Shown here in pieces: positions 26,316-34,325 of a stretch of 36,972 nucleotides of DNA (its first letter is position 1; every line of letters begins with the position of its first letter). Where the stretch lies: contig DATANV010000032.1 in NCBI GenBank assembly GCA_036266075.1, forward strand, positions 1-36,972, read 5' to 3'. Below the pieces are notes generated by a model that saw nothing but the letters and a program-made list of their open reading frames with translations, was not told where the DNA came from and made no database searches. The translations under genes were made by a program, and so were the position numbers. Source of the DNA: VRUE01 sp036266075. GTDB lineage: Bacteria > Actinomycetota > Thermoleophilia > Solirubrobacterales > 70-9.

Positions 26316-26360
26316 TCGCGGCAGCATTGTGGGGTCATAGCCACCACAATGCTGCCGCGA
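26316..26360. repeat. 17-bp-arm palindrome between convergent genes; possible REP-family copy
   Basis: Arms 26316-26332 and 26344-26360 are perfectly complementary over 17 bp around an 11-nt loop. It lies 21 bp after the exporter operon, so it can act as a terminator. Read on the minus strand it contains GTGGTGGCTATGACCCCAC, close to the GTGGTGT core of the two palindromic elements inside dnaE2. No T tract follows. Confidence 0.6.
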
Positions 26361-26368
26361 CTCCATCC

Positions 26369-26386
26369 CCGCCCTTTTTAGGGCGG
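26369..26386. terminator. Short hairpin between convergent genes
   Basis: CCGCCC (26369-26374) pairs with GGGCGG (26381-26386) around TTTTTA. It sits 12 bp from the stop of the minus-strand SGNH hydrolase and may help to end transcription from that side. Confidence 0.4.
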
Positions 26387-26398
26387 ACGGAGCGTGGA

Positions 26399-27256
26399 CT
26401 ATTTGGCCGCCGGCCCGAGGACGCCCGCGGCGCCGATCATGCCCCTTTCGTTGGGGTGGATCGGTGCGGCTGGGTTGGTCGGCACGACCGGCTCGACCCA
26501 GCGCGTCGAGGAGCCCTTGCAGGCGTCGTGGCCGATGCTGGCGCTGTACCAGTTGACGACGGTGGCGCCGTTGGCCGCCGCCTGGGTCGCGAGCATCGCG
26601 TTCAGTTCTTTCTCCTTGGCCCGCAGGTAGGGGACGTCGCCGAAGCCAATCGGCATCTGCGGCCAGCAGCCGAAGCCGGTCTCCGGGAAGATCGCCGCGT
26701 AGTTGACGACGAAGACTTTGGCCGCGGGCGAGCGGGCGTGGATGCCCTGCAGCACCGCCGCTACTTTCGGCGCCGTCGCCGCGATCCGTTCGGCGATCTG
26801 GTCTTTGCCGCCTGAGTCGTATTTGTCTTTGCACGGCGTGCTGAACGGGTTGAGCGTGACGCAGCTCAGCGCGATTTCAGAGAAGCCGATGTCGTTGCCG
26901 CCGATCGTCAGCGAGACGCGCGTCGTTTCCGCGTCGAGCGAGTCGAACTGCGGCGGGTTGGTGCCGAGTTCGGTTTCCTGCGGACTGGTCATGTCCTCCG
27001 TCGTCGCTCCGCTGCAGGTCGCGTCGCGCAGGGGCAGGCCGATGGTCGGCGCCGCCAGATGGGCGTAGTTGTGGTCAGACTTGAGGCAGCCGAGCGGCGC
27101 GATCTGGTTGGGGATGACCGGGCCTGCGGCGTACGAATCGCCGAGGGCGATGTAGTTGGCCGCCCGGGCGGCGCCGGCGAAGGCGGCGAGCACCGCCAGC
27201 GCGGCGAGCGCCAGGACCGCCAACCGCCGTGGCGCTGACTGGGATGAAACGCGCAT
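26399..27256 (-). CDS. Secreted SGNH/GDSL hydrolase
   Basis: A 285-residue lipase/esterase with a signal peptide (A-P-R-R-L then hydrophobic to A-R-A-A). Block I is G-D-S-Y-A-A-G (39-45, Ser41), block III is G-G-N-D (about 120) and block V is H-P-N-E-R-G near the C-terminus; the usual Asp two or three residues before the His is not obvious. Six cysteines suggest disulphides, as in secreted Streptomyces lipases. The ATG at 27256 is preceded by GGAAGGAG. A long hairpin lies in its upstream region. Confidence 0.9.
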   Translation of the reverse strand: MRVSSQSAPRRLAVLALAALAVLAAFAGAARAANYIALGDSYAAGPVIPNQIAPLGCLKSDHNYAHLAAPTIGLPLRDATCSGATTEDMTSPQETELGTNPPQFDSLDAETTRVSLTIGGNDIGFSEIALSCVTLNPFSTPCKDKYDSGGKDQIAERIAATAPKVAAVLQGIHARSPAAKVFVVNYAAIFPETGFGCWPQMPIGFGDVPYLRAKEKELNAMLATQAAANGATVVNWYSASIGHDACKGSSTRWVEPVVPTNPAAPIHPNERGMIGAAGVLGPAAK

Positions 27257-27307
27257 CTGAGTCTCCTTCCGTAGACCCGGCTGCGCTCCCGGCGCACCGG
27301 GCGTCTT

Positions 27308-27346
27308 GTCCAGACGGTCGGCCGGAGCCGGCTCGACCGTCTGGAC
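27308..27346. repeat. 13-bp-arm palindrome upstream of the SGNH hydrolase
   Basis: GTCCAGACGGTCG (27308-27320) and CGACCGTCTGGAC (27334-27346) are perfect complements around a 13-nt loop that is itself nearly palindromic. It is about 80 bp after the VOC stop and 50 bp before the hydrolase start, both on the minus strand. It could be a terminator for the first or a leader structure for the second. An AT-rich patch at 27357-27385 could hold the hydrolase promoter. Confidence 0.5.
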
Positions 27347-27426
27347 CGATACCCGGTTTATGCTAAGTAATTCTTGATTTACGGTGCGGGCGGCTGGACG
27401 ATCGATCGCCCCGCCGCCTGGGTGTT

Positions 27427-27792
27427 TTAGGACCCCTGGACGACGCCGATCAGGTGACCCTCGGGATCCTGGAACTGGCCGAGGGTGATTTCGCCCATGA
27501 TCGTCTCCGGCCCCATGACCCGGGTGCCGCCGAGGCTCTCGGCCTTGGCCAGGGCCTCCTCGACGTCGGACACGCCGACGTAGAAGGTGACGTGGCCCTC
27601 ATAGCCGTCGGGGCCGGTGCCGACGCCGCCGCCGATGCTGCCCATCTCAGAGGGGTTGTCCTCGCCTTTGACGATCCCGTAGCTCATCGGGTTGCTGGCG
27701 TCGATCCTCCAGCCGAAAAGGTCGGCGTAATAGCTCTGCAGCTTGCCGCCGTCCTTGCCGACGACCTCGAAGTGGACTACTGGCTGTCCCAT
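27427..27792 (-). CDS. VOC (glyoxalase/bleomycin resistance) family protein
   Basis: A 121-residue metalloenzyme-fold protein: V-V-H-F-E-V-V-G-K-D at the start, Y-Y-A-D-L-F-G-W, H-V-T-F-Y-V-G-V-S-D in the middle and F-Q-D-P-E-G-H-L-I-G-V at the end. The two-module beta-alpha-beta layout is complete, with His and Glu/Asp available for metal. AGGAGGAGAG precedes the ATG at 27792. It follows the MFS exporter by 67 bp on the same strand. Substrate unknown. Confidence 0.9.
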   Translation of the reverse strand: MGQPVVHFEVVGKDGGKLQSYYADLFGWRIDASNPMSYGIVKGEDNPSEMGSIGGGVGTGPDGYEGHVTFYVGVSDVEEALAKAESLGGTRVMGPETIMGEITLGQFQDPEGHLIGVVQGS

Positions 27793-27859
27793 CTCTCCTC
27801 CTTTGGTTGATTCGAAGGAGTGGCTACCCCGGTGAGGGCGAGCGCACCCCGATGCAGGC

Positions 27860-29341
27860 CTATCGGGCCTCCGAGTAGGCCGGCTCCATCTCGCCCCGGG
27901 CGGGCTCGCCCTCGGGCTGCCCTCCAGGCGCCACCATCGGCTCCGGCGTACGCAAGACCGTGATGGCGATCGCCAGGGCAATGCCGATCAACGCGGCGCC
28001 CACCAGGTAGGCCAGGTGATAGCCGGAGTTGAGCGCCGCCGCGTTGGAGGCGCCGCCGGCGAGCACGCTGTCGGTGCGCTCGCTGGCGAGCGTCGCCAGC
28101 ACGGCGAGGCCGATCGCGCCGCCGACCTGCATGCTGGTGTTGACCAGGCCGGAGGCGAGGCCGGAGTCCTGTGGCGTCGCGCCGGACATCGCCAGCGTCA
28201 TCAACGCGGGGAAGCCGGAGCCAACGCCGAGGCCGATCAGCAGCATCGGCAGCAGCAGGTCGGCAACGTAGCTGCCGTCGACCGGGGTGCGGGCGAAGAG
28301 CAACAGGCCGATGCCGATCAACGCGATGCCGGGCATCAGCGTGCGCCGCGGGCCGAAGCGCATGATCAGCTTTTCCGAGAAGCCCAGCGAGAGCGTCCCC
28401 ATCACGATCGTCGCCGGCAGGAAGGCGAGGCCGACCTCGAGCGCGTCGTAGCCGAGCACGCGCTGCAAGTAGAGCGCGCCGAGGAAGAACATGCCGAACA
28501 TGCCGGCGACCAGCAGCGCCTGGATCGCGTTGGCGCCGGCAACGTTGCGCGAGCGGAAGAGCCGCAGCGGCATCAGCGGGTTGGCGATCCGGGCCTGGCG
28601 CAGGACGAAGGCGGCCAGCAGGCCGCCTGAGACGGCACCGAGGACGAGCGTCTGGGTCGAGCCCCAGCCGTGCTCGTTGATGCCGAGGATCGTGTAGACG
28701 CCGAGCATCAGGCCGGCGGTGATCAACGCCGCGCCGGGGATGTCGGCGCCCTCCTTGATCCCGATGCCGGTCCGGCCCTCGACCAGGCGCAGCGCGCCGA
28801 AGGCGGTCGCGATCCCGATCGGCAGGTTGATCAAGAAGATCCAGTGCCAGCTGATCGCCTGGGTCAGGGCGCCGCCGGCAAGCAGCCCGATCGAGCCGCC
28901 GGCTGAGGCGACGAAGCCGTAGACACCGATCGCTTTGGCCTGGTCGGCGGGCGCGGGGAACATCGTTACGATCATCCCCAGGATCACCGCCGAGGCGAGC
29001 GCGCCGCCGATGCCCTGGATGAAGCGGGCGCCGATCAGCATCGCCTGGCTCTCGGAGGCGGCGCAGACCAGCGAGGCCGTCGTGAAGATCGCCAAGCCGA
29101 TCAGGAAGATCCGCCGCTGGCCGACCAGGTCGCCCATCCGGCCGGCGAGCAGCAGCAGGCCGCCGAAGGGGATCAGGTAGGCGTTGACCACCCAGGCGAG
29201 GTTGCTCTGCGAGAAGTCGAGGCTGTCCTGGATCGAGGGAAGGGCGACGTTGACGATCGTCGCGTCGAGGACGATCATCAGCATCCCCGCGCAGAGGATG
29301 TAGAGCGCCAGCCAGCGCGTACGGTCTTCGCTTGCGGTCAT
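27860..29341 (-). CDS. MFS drug exporter, DHA2 (14-TM, EmrB/QacA) family
   Basis: A 493-residue transporter with about 14 helices. Motif C-like and DHA2 signatures are seen: V-L-D-A-T-I-V-N-V-A-L-P in TM1, G-G-L-L-L-L-A-G-R-M-G-D-L-V-G-Q-R-R in the first loop, and R-F-I-Q-G-I-G-G-A in TM4. It should export hydrophobic compounds using the proton gradient. The ATG at 29341 (GGAGGTCGAGACAG before it) is preferred to an in-frame start at 29407, which lies in the operator side of the gap. It is divergent from the HxlR regulator. Confidence 0.92.
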   Translation of the reverse strand: MTASEDRTRWLALYILCAGMLMIVLDATIVNVALPSIQDSLDFSQSNLAWVVNAYLIPFGGLLLLAGRMGDLVGQRRIFLIGLAIFTTASLVCAASESQAMLIGARFIQGIGGALASAVILGMIVTMFPAPADQAKAIGVYGFVASAGGSIGLLAGGALTQAISWHWIFLINLPIGIATAFGALRLVEGRTGIGIKEGADIPGAALITAGLMLGVYTILGINEHGWGSTQTLVLGAVSGGLLAAFVLRQARIANPLMPLRLFRSRNVAGANAIQALLVAGMFGMFFLGALYLQRVLGYDALEVGLAFLPATIVMGTLSLGFSEKLIMRFGPRRTLMPGIALIGIGLLLFARTPVDGSYVADLLLPMLLIGLGVGSGFPALMTLAMSGATPQDSGLASGLVNTSMQVGGAIGLAVLATLASERTDSVLAGGASNAAALNSGYHLAYLVGAALIGIALAIAITVLRTPEPMVAPGGQPEGEPARGEMEPAYSEAR

Positions 29342-29421
29342 CTGTCTCGACCTCCTCCGTTTCGAGTTTGGGTTGCGTTCGCGTCCGGGTGTCGCATTGC
29401 CGGGCACTGTAGCAGACAGTT

Positions 29422-29451
29422 CAAAAAAACAACTACCTGGTTGCTTTTTTG
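29422..29451. promoter_or_regulatory. HxlR operator candidate, 12-bp inverted repeat
   Basis: CAAAAAAACAAC (29422-29433) and GTTGCTTTTTTG (29440-29451) pair at 11 of 12 positions with a 6-bp spacer. This is the most AT-rich patch of the region, lying between the divergent MFS and HxlR genes and 23 bp before the HxlR ATG. Confidence 0.6.
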
Positions 29452-29474
29452 TATCAAACCTCTAAACTGGGCGC

Positions 29475-30212
29475 ATGGCAAAGAAGCGCTCATACGGCGA
29501 GGCCTGCCGTCTGGCGGTCGCCCTGGACTTGGTTGGCGAGCGCTGGGCCCTGCTCGTGGTCAGGGAGCTGCTGCTCGGTCCAAAGCGCTTCACCGACCTA
29601 CGGGCCGGCCTGCCGAACGCTTCCACCAACATACTCTCCGACCGCCTTCGGGAGCTGGAGGAGGGCGGCGTGGTGCGGCGTCGCAAGCTGCCGCCGCCGG
29701 CGCCCGCCCAGGTCTATGAGTTGACCGAGTGGGGTCGGGAGCTGGAGCCGGTGGTGACGCAGCTCGGTGCCTGGGGCGCCCGTTCGCCGATCCCGCCCGA
29801 GCACCGCCGGATCAATGCCGACTCGATAGTGCTGGCGCTGCGCTCGCTCTTCGACCCCGAACGCGCCGGCAACCTGGACGCAGCCTACGAGCTGCGGGTC
29901 GGCAGGGAGACCTTTCACGTCTGGGTCGCTGGCGGCGAGCTGGAGCTGGGCCGTGGCCCGGCGATCCAGCCGGCGGTCGCGGTCGAGGTCGACGAGGCGG
30001 GGACGCTGGCGGCGGTGCTGACCGGCCAGCTGCCGCTCGAGGCGGCGGTCGAGTCGGGCGTCGCCAAGCTGACCGGCAGCAAACGCGAGGCGGCCCGCTT
30101 CCTGCGCCTCTTCCCGATGCCGGAGCCCTGTCGGTGTGAGATGAACGCCGATGGGGAAGCAGGAACTTCGAGTGCTGCACCGGAGAAAGCAACCGTAGGA
30201 GGAGCGAGATGA
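29475..30212 (+). CDS. HxlR-family regulator fused to an SCP2-like domain
   Basis: A 245-residue protein. Residues 1-100 form the HxlR winged helix: C-R-L-A-V-A-L-D-L-V-G-E-R-W-A-L-L-V-V-R-E-L-L-L-G-P-K-R-F and T-N-I-L-S-D-R-L-R-E-L-E. The remainder resembles the sterol carrier protein 2 fold that is fused to HxlR in many actinobacteria and may hold a hydrophobic ligand. It is divergent from the MFS exporter and overlaps a VOC gene by 4 bp, so it probably controls both directions. Confidence 0.85.
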   Translation: MAKKRSYGEACRLAVALDLVGERWALLVVRELLLGPKRFTDLRAGLPNASTNILSDRLRELEEGGVVRRRKLPPPAPAQVYELTEWGRELEPVVTQLGAWGARSPIPPEHRRINADSIVLALRSLFDPERAGNLDAAYELRVGRETFHVWVAGGELELGRGPAIQPAVAVEVDEAGTLAAVLTGQLPLEAAVESGVAKLTGSKREAARFLRLFPMPEPCRCEMNADGEAGTSSAAPEKATVGGAR

Positions 30213-30595
30213 GCTTGAGCGACAGCAGGGTCGGCGCGACGATCGCCGTCTCCGACCTCGGCCGGGCGAGGGAGTTCTACGAGGGGACGCTCGGCCTCTC
30301 TCCCGGGCCGATGAACGAGGAGGGCGGCGTCGTCTACGTCTGCGGCGAGGGCACCTCGCTGCTCGTCTACCTCTCGCCCGACCACGCCGGCAAGGCGACC
30401 GCGACGCTCGCCACCTGGGAGGTCGACGACCTCGAGGCGACGGTCGATGAGCTGACGGCCAAGGGCGTGACCTTCGAGCGCTACGAGGAGCCGGAGACCG
30501 ACGAGAAGGGCATCCATGCGATCGCGGACAACCGCAAGGTCGCCTGGTTCAAGGATCCCGAGGGGAACGTCATCGCCGTCGGCCAGTTCGGCTAG
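30209..30595 (+). CDS. VOC (glyoxalase) family protein
   Basis: A 128-residue VOC protein: V-G-A-T-I-A-V-S-D-L-G-R-A-R-E-F-Y-E-G-T-L-G-L at the N-terminus, A-T-W-E-V-D-D-L in the second module and W-F-K-D-P-E-G-N-V-I-A-V at the C-terminus. Its ATGA start overlaps the HxlR stop, with GGAGGA just upstream. It differs from the other VOC gene at 27.4 kb, so the two flank the HxlR/MFS pair. It converges on dnaE2 21 bp away. Confidence 0.9.
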   Translation: MSLSDSRVGATIAVSDLGRAREFYEGTLGLSPGPMNEEGGVVYVCGEGTSLLVYLSPDHAGKATATLATWEVDDLEATVDELTAKGVTFERYEEPETDEKGIHAIADNRKVAWFKDPEGNVIAVGQFG

Positions 30596-30615
30596 CTCGA
30601 ATCTCGTTGGCGCGA

Positions 30616-33600
30616 TCAGTGGCCGCGGCGGCCGAAGCTGTGGCCGGCGGGGGTGACGGCGCGCAGCTGGGCGACGGCGCGGCGGCGGGCCTCGCACTCG
30701 CGGGCAATGCGCTTGGCCTTGGCGAAGGCTGCCGCTGTCAGGCTCGGTTCGGGTCCTTGCGGCGGCGTGCGCGCGGCGCCGGACGGCGGCGCTGTTCGCT
30801 CCAGCTCGCGCACCTCGGAGACGACGACGTTGGTCGTCCCCTCACGGCGCTCCAGCGTTCCCCTCGCGCAGACCAGCGGCGCGGCGCGGACCTCGGCGCG
30901 GCGGCGATCGTAGACGGCCGGCGGCACGATCAGGTTGACGGTGCCGCGCTCGTCCTCGAGCAGCATGAAGACGATCCCCCTGGCGGTCTCGGGACGCTGG
31001 CGGGCAACGACCATGCCGGCGACCTCGACCGTCGCCTCGTCCTTGGCCCTCTCCAGGTCGGCGCTGCACAGCAGCTCGGGCGCCAGGCCGTCGCGCAGCA
31101 TCGCCATCGGGTGCTCGCCGAGGGTCATCCCGATCGAGCGATAGTCGGCGATCATCTCCCCCCACTCGCCCAGCGGCTCCAGCGCAGGCGCCCCCGGCGT
31201 CTCCAGCGGCAGCGCCATCTGCGTCCCCCCCTCGCGCCGCACGCCGGTCGCAGCGATCCCCACCTCCCAAAGCGCCTCCCGCCGACCACCCCCGGAAGAC
31301 GTGCCGGTGATTGAACGCCCACAGTGGTGTCTAACTCCCGGCACGTCCCCGATGAGGGGGTTGAGGGCGCCGGCCCAGGCTAGGCGCTCGAGGGTGGGGT
31401 GGCCGGCGCCGGAGCGCGAGGCGATGTCGGCGAGGTCGCGGTAGGCGCCGTCGCGCTCCCGCGCGGCGACGAGGTCATCCATCTCCTCCTGGCACACCCC
31501 TTTCACGTACCCCAGCCCAATCCGCACCACCCCCTCCCCCACCGACGGGCCTAAAACCGGAGCCGGAGTGGTGTTTTCGGCCCGTCGGCGGGGGGTTTCG
31601 ACGTGGCAGAGAACCTGGCTGCGGTTGATGTCGGGGCCGGCCAGCCGCACGCCGCGGCGCTGCGCCTCGTGGACAAGCGCGTCGGGGGGATAGAAGCCCA
31701 TCGGCTGCTCGTTCAGCAGCGCGCAGAGGAACTCCGGGGGGCGGTGGACCCGCAGCCAAGCAGACTGGTAGGCGAGCAGACCGAAGGCGGCCGAGTGCGC
31801 TTTTGGGAAGCCGAAGCCGGAAAAGCCCTGGATCTGCCGCCAGACCCGTTCCGCCGTCTCGAATGGGACTTCCTTCTCCCCAACGGCGCCGACGAGGAAG
31901 CGATCATGGTGCTCCTCGATCGCCTGCTCGGAGCGCTTGCGGCTCATTGCCCGCCGCAGCCCCTCTGCCTCGGAGGAGGTGAAACCGGCCAGCGCCATCG
32001 CCACCTCGATCACCTGCTCCTGGTAGACGATCGTGCCGAGCGTGTCGCGCAGCACCGGCTCCAGCAGGCAGTGCTCGTAGGGGATCTCGAACTCGGGATC
32101 CCCGCGCAACCGCTTGCGCCTCTCTATATAGGGATGGACGGCGCCACCCTGGATCGGCCCGGGGCGAACCAGCGCCACCTGCACGGTCAGGTCGTCGAGG
32201 TTCTCTGGCCGAGTGCGGGGCAGCATCTGCATCTGGGCGCGGCTCTCGATCTGGAAGACGCCGGTCGTCTCGGCGGTGCGGATCGAGCGGAAGGTCTTCT
32301 CGTCGTCGAGCGGGATCCGCGAGAGGTCGAGGCGCTCGCCCCGCGTCCGACCCACTTCTTCGACGCAGCGCTCGACCGCGGAGAGCATTCCCAGCCCCAG
32401 CAGGTCGATCTTGAGGAAGCCGGCGTCGGAGCAGGAGTCCTTGTCCCACTGGACGATCTGGCGACCCTCCATCGCCGCCGGCACGACCGGGCAGACGTCG
32501 ACCAGCGGCCGGGTCGAGATGACCATGCCACCCGGGTGCTGGGAGGCGTGGCGCGGCAGCCCCATCGCCTCGTCCGCCAGCCAGAGCAGCGCCCGCCATC
32601 CGGGGGCAGCCGCCCGCTCGGCACCGATCGCGGCGATGACGTCCCGGGCGATCTCGGCGCCCCGCTCGTGAAAGCCGACGGTCTTCGCCACCCGCTCGAT
32701 CTCGGCCGGCGCCAGCGCCAGCGCCTTGCCGAGGTCGCGCACCACGCCGCGCGGGCGGTAGGTCGGAAAGGCCGCGACCAGGGCCGAGCGCTCGGCGCCG
32801 TAGCGGTCGTGCACCCGTGGGATCAGCTTCTCGCGGATGTCGCGCGGGAAGTCGAGGTCGATGTCGGGCACCGCCTCCACTTCGTCGTTGAGGAAACGCC
32901 CTGCGAAGAGGTCGGCCTTCACCGGGTCGATGTGGGAGAGGCCGGTCAGGTAGCAGACGATCGAGCTGACGCTGGAGCCGCGCCCGCGGCCGGGCGGCAG
33001 CACGTTGCGGGCCGACTCCGGGCCGCGCACCTCGAGCGCCACCTCGCGGGCCAGTTCGAGCAGCTCGCGGTGCAGGAGGAAGAAGCCGGCGAGACCGAGC
33101 TGGCGGATCGTCCCCAGCTCCTGCTCGAGGCGCCGCTCGGCGTCGGCGCGGTGGCGCGAGCCCGCGTAGCGCTCGTCCAGCCGCGCCCGGCAGACCTCGG
33201 CCAGCACGCGATCTGTCCCTTCCTCCTCGGAGCCGGGGTAGCGGTAGCCCAGCTCGGCGGTGAGGTCGAAGCGCAGGCGCTCGGCGAGGCGCAGGGTCTC
33301 GGCGACCGCCCCAGGGTGCTCGGCGAAGCGCTCGGCCATCGCCTGCGGCGAGGCGAGCGCCGAGCTGCGGTTGCCGCGACGGCGCGGCTCGCTGGCCTCC
33401 AGCGTCGTCCCCAGCCGGACGGCGACGAAGGCATCCTGCAGCAGGGCGCGACGGCGAGTGTGGGAGTGGACGTTGCCGGTCGCCACGCGGGGGACGCCGA
33501 GCCGCTCGGCGAGGGCCGCGAGCCGGCGGTTGCGGGCGCGGTCGCCGCGCCAGTAGGGCCGCTGCAGCTCGACCCGGAAGCGGTCGCGGCCGAAGGCCGC

Positions 33601-34080
33601 GAGCAGGCGACGACCCAGAGCCGCGGCGGTGGCGGGATCGTCCCGGGCGAGAGCGCCGGCCAGTGCCCCCTCCCCCGCGCAGCCCGAGAGGCAGACGAGG
33701 CCCGCGGCGTGCTCCTCCATCTGCTCCAACGTCACCCAGGGCTGCCCAGCCGAGCGACTGGCGTCCTCACGGGTGTGAGAGTGGGCGGCGGTGAGCAGCC
33801 GGCAGAGGTTGCGGTAGCCGGTCGGGTCTTCGACCAGCAGCGTGACGTGAACGAGCTCCTCTACGGCTATGGTCAGCTCGGCGCCGACGATGGGACGGAC
33901 GCCGAACCCCTTGCAGGCGTGGGCAAACTCCATCGAGCCCCAGATACCGTCGTGGTCGGTCAGGGCGAAGGCCGGATAGCCCAGCTCCGCCGCCGCGGCG
34001 GCCAGCTCCAGCGGAGTCGAGGCGCCGTCGAGGAAGGAGAAGGCCGAGTGGGCGTGCAGCTCTACATACGGAGTGGCCAT
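30616..34080 (-). CDS. dnaE2: Error-prone DNA polymerase DnaE2
   Basis: A C-family polymerase alpha subunit of 1154 residues. The PHP domain opens with E-L-H-A-H-S-A-F-S-F (7-16) and T-D-H-D-G (41-45). The catalytic pair is in P-D-I-D-L-D-F (405-411), preceded by G-R-G-R-G-S-S (364-370). F-L-K-I-D-L-L-G-L supplies the third acidic residue. An OB domain (V-A-G-M-V-V-A-R-Q-R-P) and the C-terminal H-S-F-G-R-R-G-H tail are typical of DnaE2. Two palindromic insertions add about 16 residues each near 831-846 and 911-927, both in loops, without breaking the frame. The start overlaps the upstream gene by one base. Expression should be SOS-induced, and its role is translesion synthesis. Confidence 0.95.
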   Translation of the reverse strand: MATPYVELHAHSAFSFLDGASTPLELAAAAAELGYPAFALTDHDGIWGSMEFAHACKGFGVRPIVGAELTIAVEELVHVTLLVEDPTGYRNLCRLLTAAHSHTREDASRSAGQPWVTLEQMEEHAAGLVCLSGCAGEGALAGALARDDPATAAALGRRLLAAFGRDRFRVELQRPYWRGDRARNRRLAALAERLGVPRVATGNVHSHTRRRALLQDAFVAVRLGTTLEASEPRRRGNRSSALASPQAMAERFAEHPGAVAETLRLAERLRFDLTAELGYRYPGSEEEGTDRVLAEVCRARLDERYAGSRHRADAERRLEQELGTIRQLGLAGFFLLHRELLELAREVALEVRGPESARNVLPPGRGRGSSVSSIVCYLTGLSHIDPVKADLFAGRFLNDEVEAVPDIDLDFPRDIREKLIPRVHDRYGAERSALVAAFPTYRPRGVVRDLGKALALAPAEIERVAKTVGFHERGAEIARDVIAAIGAERAAAPGWRALLWLADEAMGLPRHASQHPGGMVISTRPLVDVCPVVPAAMEGRQIVQWDKDSCSDAGFLKIDLLGLGMLSAVERCVEEVGRTRGERLDLSRIPLDDEKTFRSIRTAETTGVFQIESRAQMQMLPRTRPENLDDLTVQVALVRPGPIQGGAVHPYIERRKRLRGDPEFEIPYEHCLLEPVLRDTLGTIVYQEQVIEVAMALAGFTSSEAEGLRRAMSRKRSEQAIEEHHDRFLVGAVGEKEVPFETAERVWRQIQGFSGFGFPKAHSAAFGLLAYQSAWLRVHRPPEFLCALLNEQPMGFYPPDALVHEAQRRGVRLAGPDINRSQVLCHVETPRRRAENTTPAPVLGPSVGEGVVRIGLGYVKGVCQEEMDDLVAARERDGAYRDLADIASRSGAGHPTLERLAWAGALNPLIGDVPGVRHHCGRSITGTSSGGGRREALWEVGIAATGVRREGGTQMALPLETPGAPALEPLGEWGEMIADYRSIGMTLGEHPMAMLRDGLAPELLCSADLERAKDEATVEVAGMVVARQRPETARGIVFMLLEDERGTVNLIVPPAVYDRRRAEVRAAPLVCARGTLERREGTTNVVVSEVRELERTAPPSGAARTPPQGPEPSLTAAAFAKAKRIARECEARRRAVAQLRAVTPAGHSFGRRGH
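31298..31347 (-). repeat. REP-like palindromic element inside dnaE2 (copy 2)
   Basis: GACGTGCCGG (31298-31307) and CCGGCACGTC (31338-31347) are perfect 10-bp arms; the loop contains AGTGGTGTCTAACTC. It encodes the odd stretch V-R-H-H-C-G-R-S-I-T-G-T between G-A-L-N-P-L-I-G and R-R-E-A-L-W, where DnaE2 proteins normally have a short loop. Confidence 0.6.
31542..31588 (-). repeat. REP-like palindromic element inside dnaE2 (copy 1)
   Basis: CCGACGGGCC (31542-31551) and GGCCCGTCGG (31579-31588) are perfect 10-bp arms. The stem extends inward by AAAAC/GTTTT after one mismatch and outward by CCCCC/GGGGG. The loop contains AGTGGTGT, shared in the same orientation with the copy 200 bp away. It encodes an insertion before V-V-R-I-G-L-G-Y-V-K-G-V. 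Confidence 0.6.
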
Positions 34081-34325
34081 CAGCCGCGCTGGCGGTACCA
34101 ACGGCCCTTGCTGTTGCGGAAGACGACGACGTTGCTGCCGTCGAGCAGGGCCAGCTCGAAGTAGTGGCGCCAGAGGCGGCGCAGCGTCCACCAGCGATCC
34201 TCGACCAGCCACTCCTCGCGCACCCCTGCGACTCCGACCCCACCGACCGCCAGCGGCACCCCCTCGGTATCGACCTGGACCTCCACCGGCCAGGGCATGT
34301 AGAGGCGGCGCACCCCGGGCGTCAT
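34080..34325 (-). CDS. Small DUF6504-like protein of the imuB-dnaE2 operon
   Basis: An 81-residue protein with P-V-E-V-Q-V-D-T-E-G-V-P early, W-L-V-E-D-R-W-W-T in the middle and Y-F-E-L-A-L-L-D-G-S-N-V-V-V-F near the end. This pattern resembles the small DUF6504 proteins that accompany imuB and dnaE2 in actinobacteria. The assignment is from memory of the pattern, not a search. It overlaps the ImuB-like gene by 4 bp (ATGA) and dnaE2 by 1 bp (TGATG), so it is certainly translated with them. Function unknown; probably an accessory factor of the mutasome. Confidence 0.75.
   Translation of the reverse strand: MTPGVRRLYMPWPVEVQVDTEGVPLAVGGVGVAGVREEWLVEDRWWTLRRLWRHYFELALLDGSNVVVFRNSKGRWYRQRG

Noticed and set aside
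31603..34164. 853-residue open frame on the plus strand opposite dnaE2
   Set aside because: It lies antisense to a complete DnaE2 with all catalytic motifs; composition is His/Gly/Arg-rich low complexity, typical of a GC-rich shadow frame.
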